From Bradyrhizobium sp. 195 (GTDB lineage Bacteria; Pseudomonadota; Alphaproteobacteria; Rhizobiales; Xanthobacteraceae): a DNA stretch of 64,000 nucleotides. The DNA lies in NCBI RefSeq assembly GCF_023101665.1, contig NZ_CP082162.1, positions 1 to 64,000 on the forward strand, given 5' to 3'. Made by a program: the position numbers and the translations under genes. The first letter of the stretch is position 1, and each line of letters starts with the position of its first letter. The notes under the pieces were generated by a model that was not told the DNA's origin, ran no database searches, and saw nothing but the letters and a program-made list of their open reading frames with translations. Of this stretch, positions 62,487 to 64,000 are shown piece after piece.

Positions 62487-64000
62487 ATGCCTTTCAAAGT
62501 CAAACTTCGGATTCGTGGCCGGCTGATTTCGGGATTTTTTGCCGTGTGCGCGCTTATCGCGCTTTCTGTCGGGTACACAGTGTTTGCGGTCGGCGGGATT
62601 TCCACGACCGTGGATCGCATGGTGAACCTGCGCACCCCCGTCGCAATCGCGAGCACGGAGCTGGTCGGCAATCTCTATTCCACACTGGCGACACTGCGTG
62701 GCTATCTCCTGACCGGAAATCCGCAAGGCAAGCTCGATCGGGCCGCGATGTGGAAGGAAATGGATGCCACAATTGCTGCCTTCGATGAGAAGGCGGTACG
62801 TTTTACCAACCCGGAGAACAGCCGAAAATGGGCCGAGGCCAAGGCGCTGCTCGCTGAATTCCGAGCTGCGCAAGACAAAGCCGAAGCCATCGCGTTCACT
62901 TCCGAGGCATATCCGGCGACCAAGCTATTGGTGACCGAAGTCGGTCCGCGCGCCGAAACAATCTTTTCCGAGATCACCAGAATCATCAACGAGGAGGAAG
63001 GTCTGGAGGCGACGGCGGAGCGAAAGCGACTGCTGAAAGCCATGGCAGACACGCGCGGCAATTTTGCCGCAGCCACTGCTCAACTTCGCATGTACCTCCT
63101 GTCGGGCGAAAAGAAGGACAAGGAAATATTCTTCAAGCCGTGGGAACTCTTTGAAAAAGGCTATACTGCGGTGAGTGCGAAGAAGGACCTACTCACGCCA
63201 TCGCAGCTGCTCTCTTTCGAGAAGATCACGAAGGCGCGTGGCGAATTTGTCCCCCTTTACGAGAAGATGTTCGCGCTCCGGGAGTCCGCAGACTGGAATG
63301 CAGCCGTGCATATTCTCGTAACGGAAGCGGCGCCGCGCGCGATGAAAATTCTCGATCTGCTTGACGGGCCGAAAGGAGCCGATGGCACCCGCTTTGGAGG
63401 AATCAAGACGAATCAGAAGAGAATGCTTGCCGAAGAAAGCCATCAGGTGCAGACCAGTATATCCTTCCTGAAGCAGGTCCTGTGGGGCTTGCTCGCGGCA
63501 GGACTTGGCCTCGGCACCGCGATTGCGTTGCTGACCGCTCGGACGATCGCGCGCCCGATCCAGGGGATGACCGCCGCCATGGGCAGCCTCGCGGGAGGCG
63601 ATACGTCCACGGCGGTCCCCGGCATGGGCCGCGCCGACGAGGTCGGCGAGATGGCGGAAGCGGTTCAGGTCTTCAAGGACAATATGATTGAAACGGACCG
63701 GCTGCGCGCCGAACAAGCGCAATCGGAGGCTCGTGCCGCTGCCCAACGCAAGGCCGACATGCACCAACTCGCCGGCCGGTTCGAGGATGCCGTCGGAGAG
63801 GTCATCGAGACGCTATCGTCGTCTTCGACCGAGCTTGAGGCAGCGGCCAAGACCCTGAGCAGGACGGCCGAGAGCACTCAGGAGCGCTCCAGCATGGTAG
63901 TTGCGGCTTCTGAGGAAGCCTCTACCAACGTCCAATCGGTTGCTTCCGCCACCGAAGAGATGAGTTCATCAGTCACCGAAATCAGCCGCCAGGTGCAGGA
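62487..64000 (+). CDS. Methyl-accepting chemotaxis protein (5' part)
   Basis: The frame from the ATG at 62487 (ribosome-binding site CGCGGAG) is open to the window edge, giving 504 residues. First transmembrane helix about 13-36, a helical periplasmic ligand domain to about 325, second helix about 328-351, HAMP domain (T-I-A-R-P-I-Q-G-M-T) to about 405, then the start of the signalling coiled coil with A-S-E-E-A-S-T-N-V-Q-S-V-A-S-A-T-E-E-M-S-S-S. It relays periplasmic signals to CheA. The tip and end are outside the window. Confidence 0.93.
   Translation, partial: MPFKVKLRIRGRLISGFFAVCALIALSVGYTVFAVGGISTTVDRMVNLRTPVAIASTELVGNLYSTLATLRGYLLTGNPQGKLDRAAMWKEMDATIAAFDEKAVRFTNPENSRKWAEAKALLAEFRAAQDKAEAIAFTSEAYPATKLLVTEVGPRAETIFSEITRIINEEEGLEATAERKRLLKAMADTRGNFAAATAQLRMYLLSGEKKDKEIFFKPWELFEKGYTAVSAKKDLLTPSQLLSFEKITKARGEFVPLYEKMFALRESADWNAAVHILVTEAAPRAMKILDLLDGPKGADGTRFGGIKTNQKRMLAEESHQVQTSISFLKQVLWGLLAAGLGLGTAIALLTARTIARPIQGMTAAMGSLAGGDTSTAVPGMGRADEVGEMAEAVQVFKDNMIETDRLRAEQAQSEARAAAQRKADMHQLAGRFEDAVGEVIETLSSSSTELEAAAKTLSRTAESTQERSSMVVAASEEASTNVQSVASATEEMSSSVTEISRQVQ

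Overview
The window looks like accessory DNA from a Bradyrhizobium-type alphaproteobacterium. This is inferred from high GC, from the small exported and H-NS-like proteins, from GGAAC-N16-TGTT (EcfG-type) promoter matches, and from a rhizobial-style VirB/VirD4 conjugation system. No taxonomic search was run.

Layout. (1) 1-6.4 kb: the 3' end of an integrative conjugative element, virB8(partial)-virB9-virB10-virB11-virD4 plus an LPD7-like conjugation protein, tightly overlapping and all on +. (2) 6.5-8.25 kb: an island-accretion zone. It has a 3' tRNA-Lys(CTT) remnant, a convergent xis/int pair, and a 3' tRNA-Glu(CTC) remnant into which a small ORF has been cut. (3) 8.4-16.6 kb: cargo, namely a membrane protein, an ATP-grasp-like protein, a YbbL-like ABC ATPase chimerised with a transposase tail, a DUF5996-like protein, a DHA2 efflux pump, a DHFR/RibD-like protein and a SnoaL-like protein. 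(4) 16.6-25.3 kb: a stress and DNA-repair neighbourhood. It holds a decayed LigD ligase, a decayed response regulator, small zinc-ribbon proteins, and an apparent minus-strand operon YhaO-like nuclease / YhaN-like ATPase / zinc-ribbon protein / SRAP peptidase. (5) 25.4-29.1 kb: membrane and small proteins, with cupin and DUF1488 pseudogenes.

(6) 29.4-37.2 kb: the most interesting segment. A 48-bp tRNA-Met/Ile2(CAT) 3' fragment occurs twice in the same orientation, 7.7 kb apart. Between the copies lie a LuxR-type regulator with a degenerate receiver, a type I secretion ABC transporter and HlyD adaptor, and two proteins without signal peptides built from a Gly/Asn-rich module. One has four tandem copies of the module and the other has a single variant copy. 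I infer a dedicated secretion system with its own substrates.

(7) 37.3-43.3 kb: a gene-poor stretch with small proteins, an H-NS family protein, stress-type promoters and a dispersed repeat. (8) 43.3-54.6 kb: a flavoprotein monooxygenase, a SAM/adenylate-cyclase/AAA/TPR giant regulator, a decayed replication-relaxation gene, an NYN-domain protein and exported small proteins. (9) 54.8-64 kb: an OprB porin pseudogene, then a signalling block with a GGDEF-EAL protein, an orphan solute-binding protein, an H-NS-like protein reduced to its N-terminus, a PAS-PAS-XRE regulator and a chemoreceptor cut by the window edge.

Overall this is a mosaic of integrated elements with many pseudogenes: ligase, response regulator, cupin, DUF1488, replication-relaxation, porin and an acetyltransferase fragment. 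All function assignments come from motif recognition by eye.
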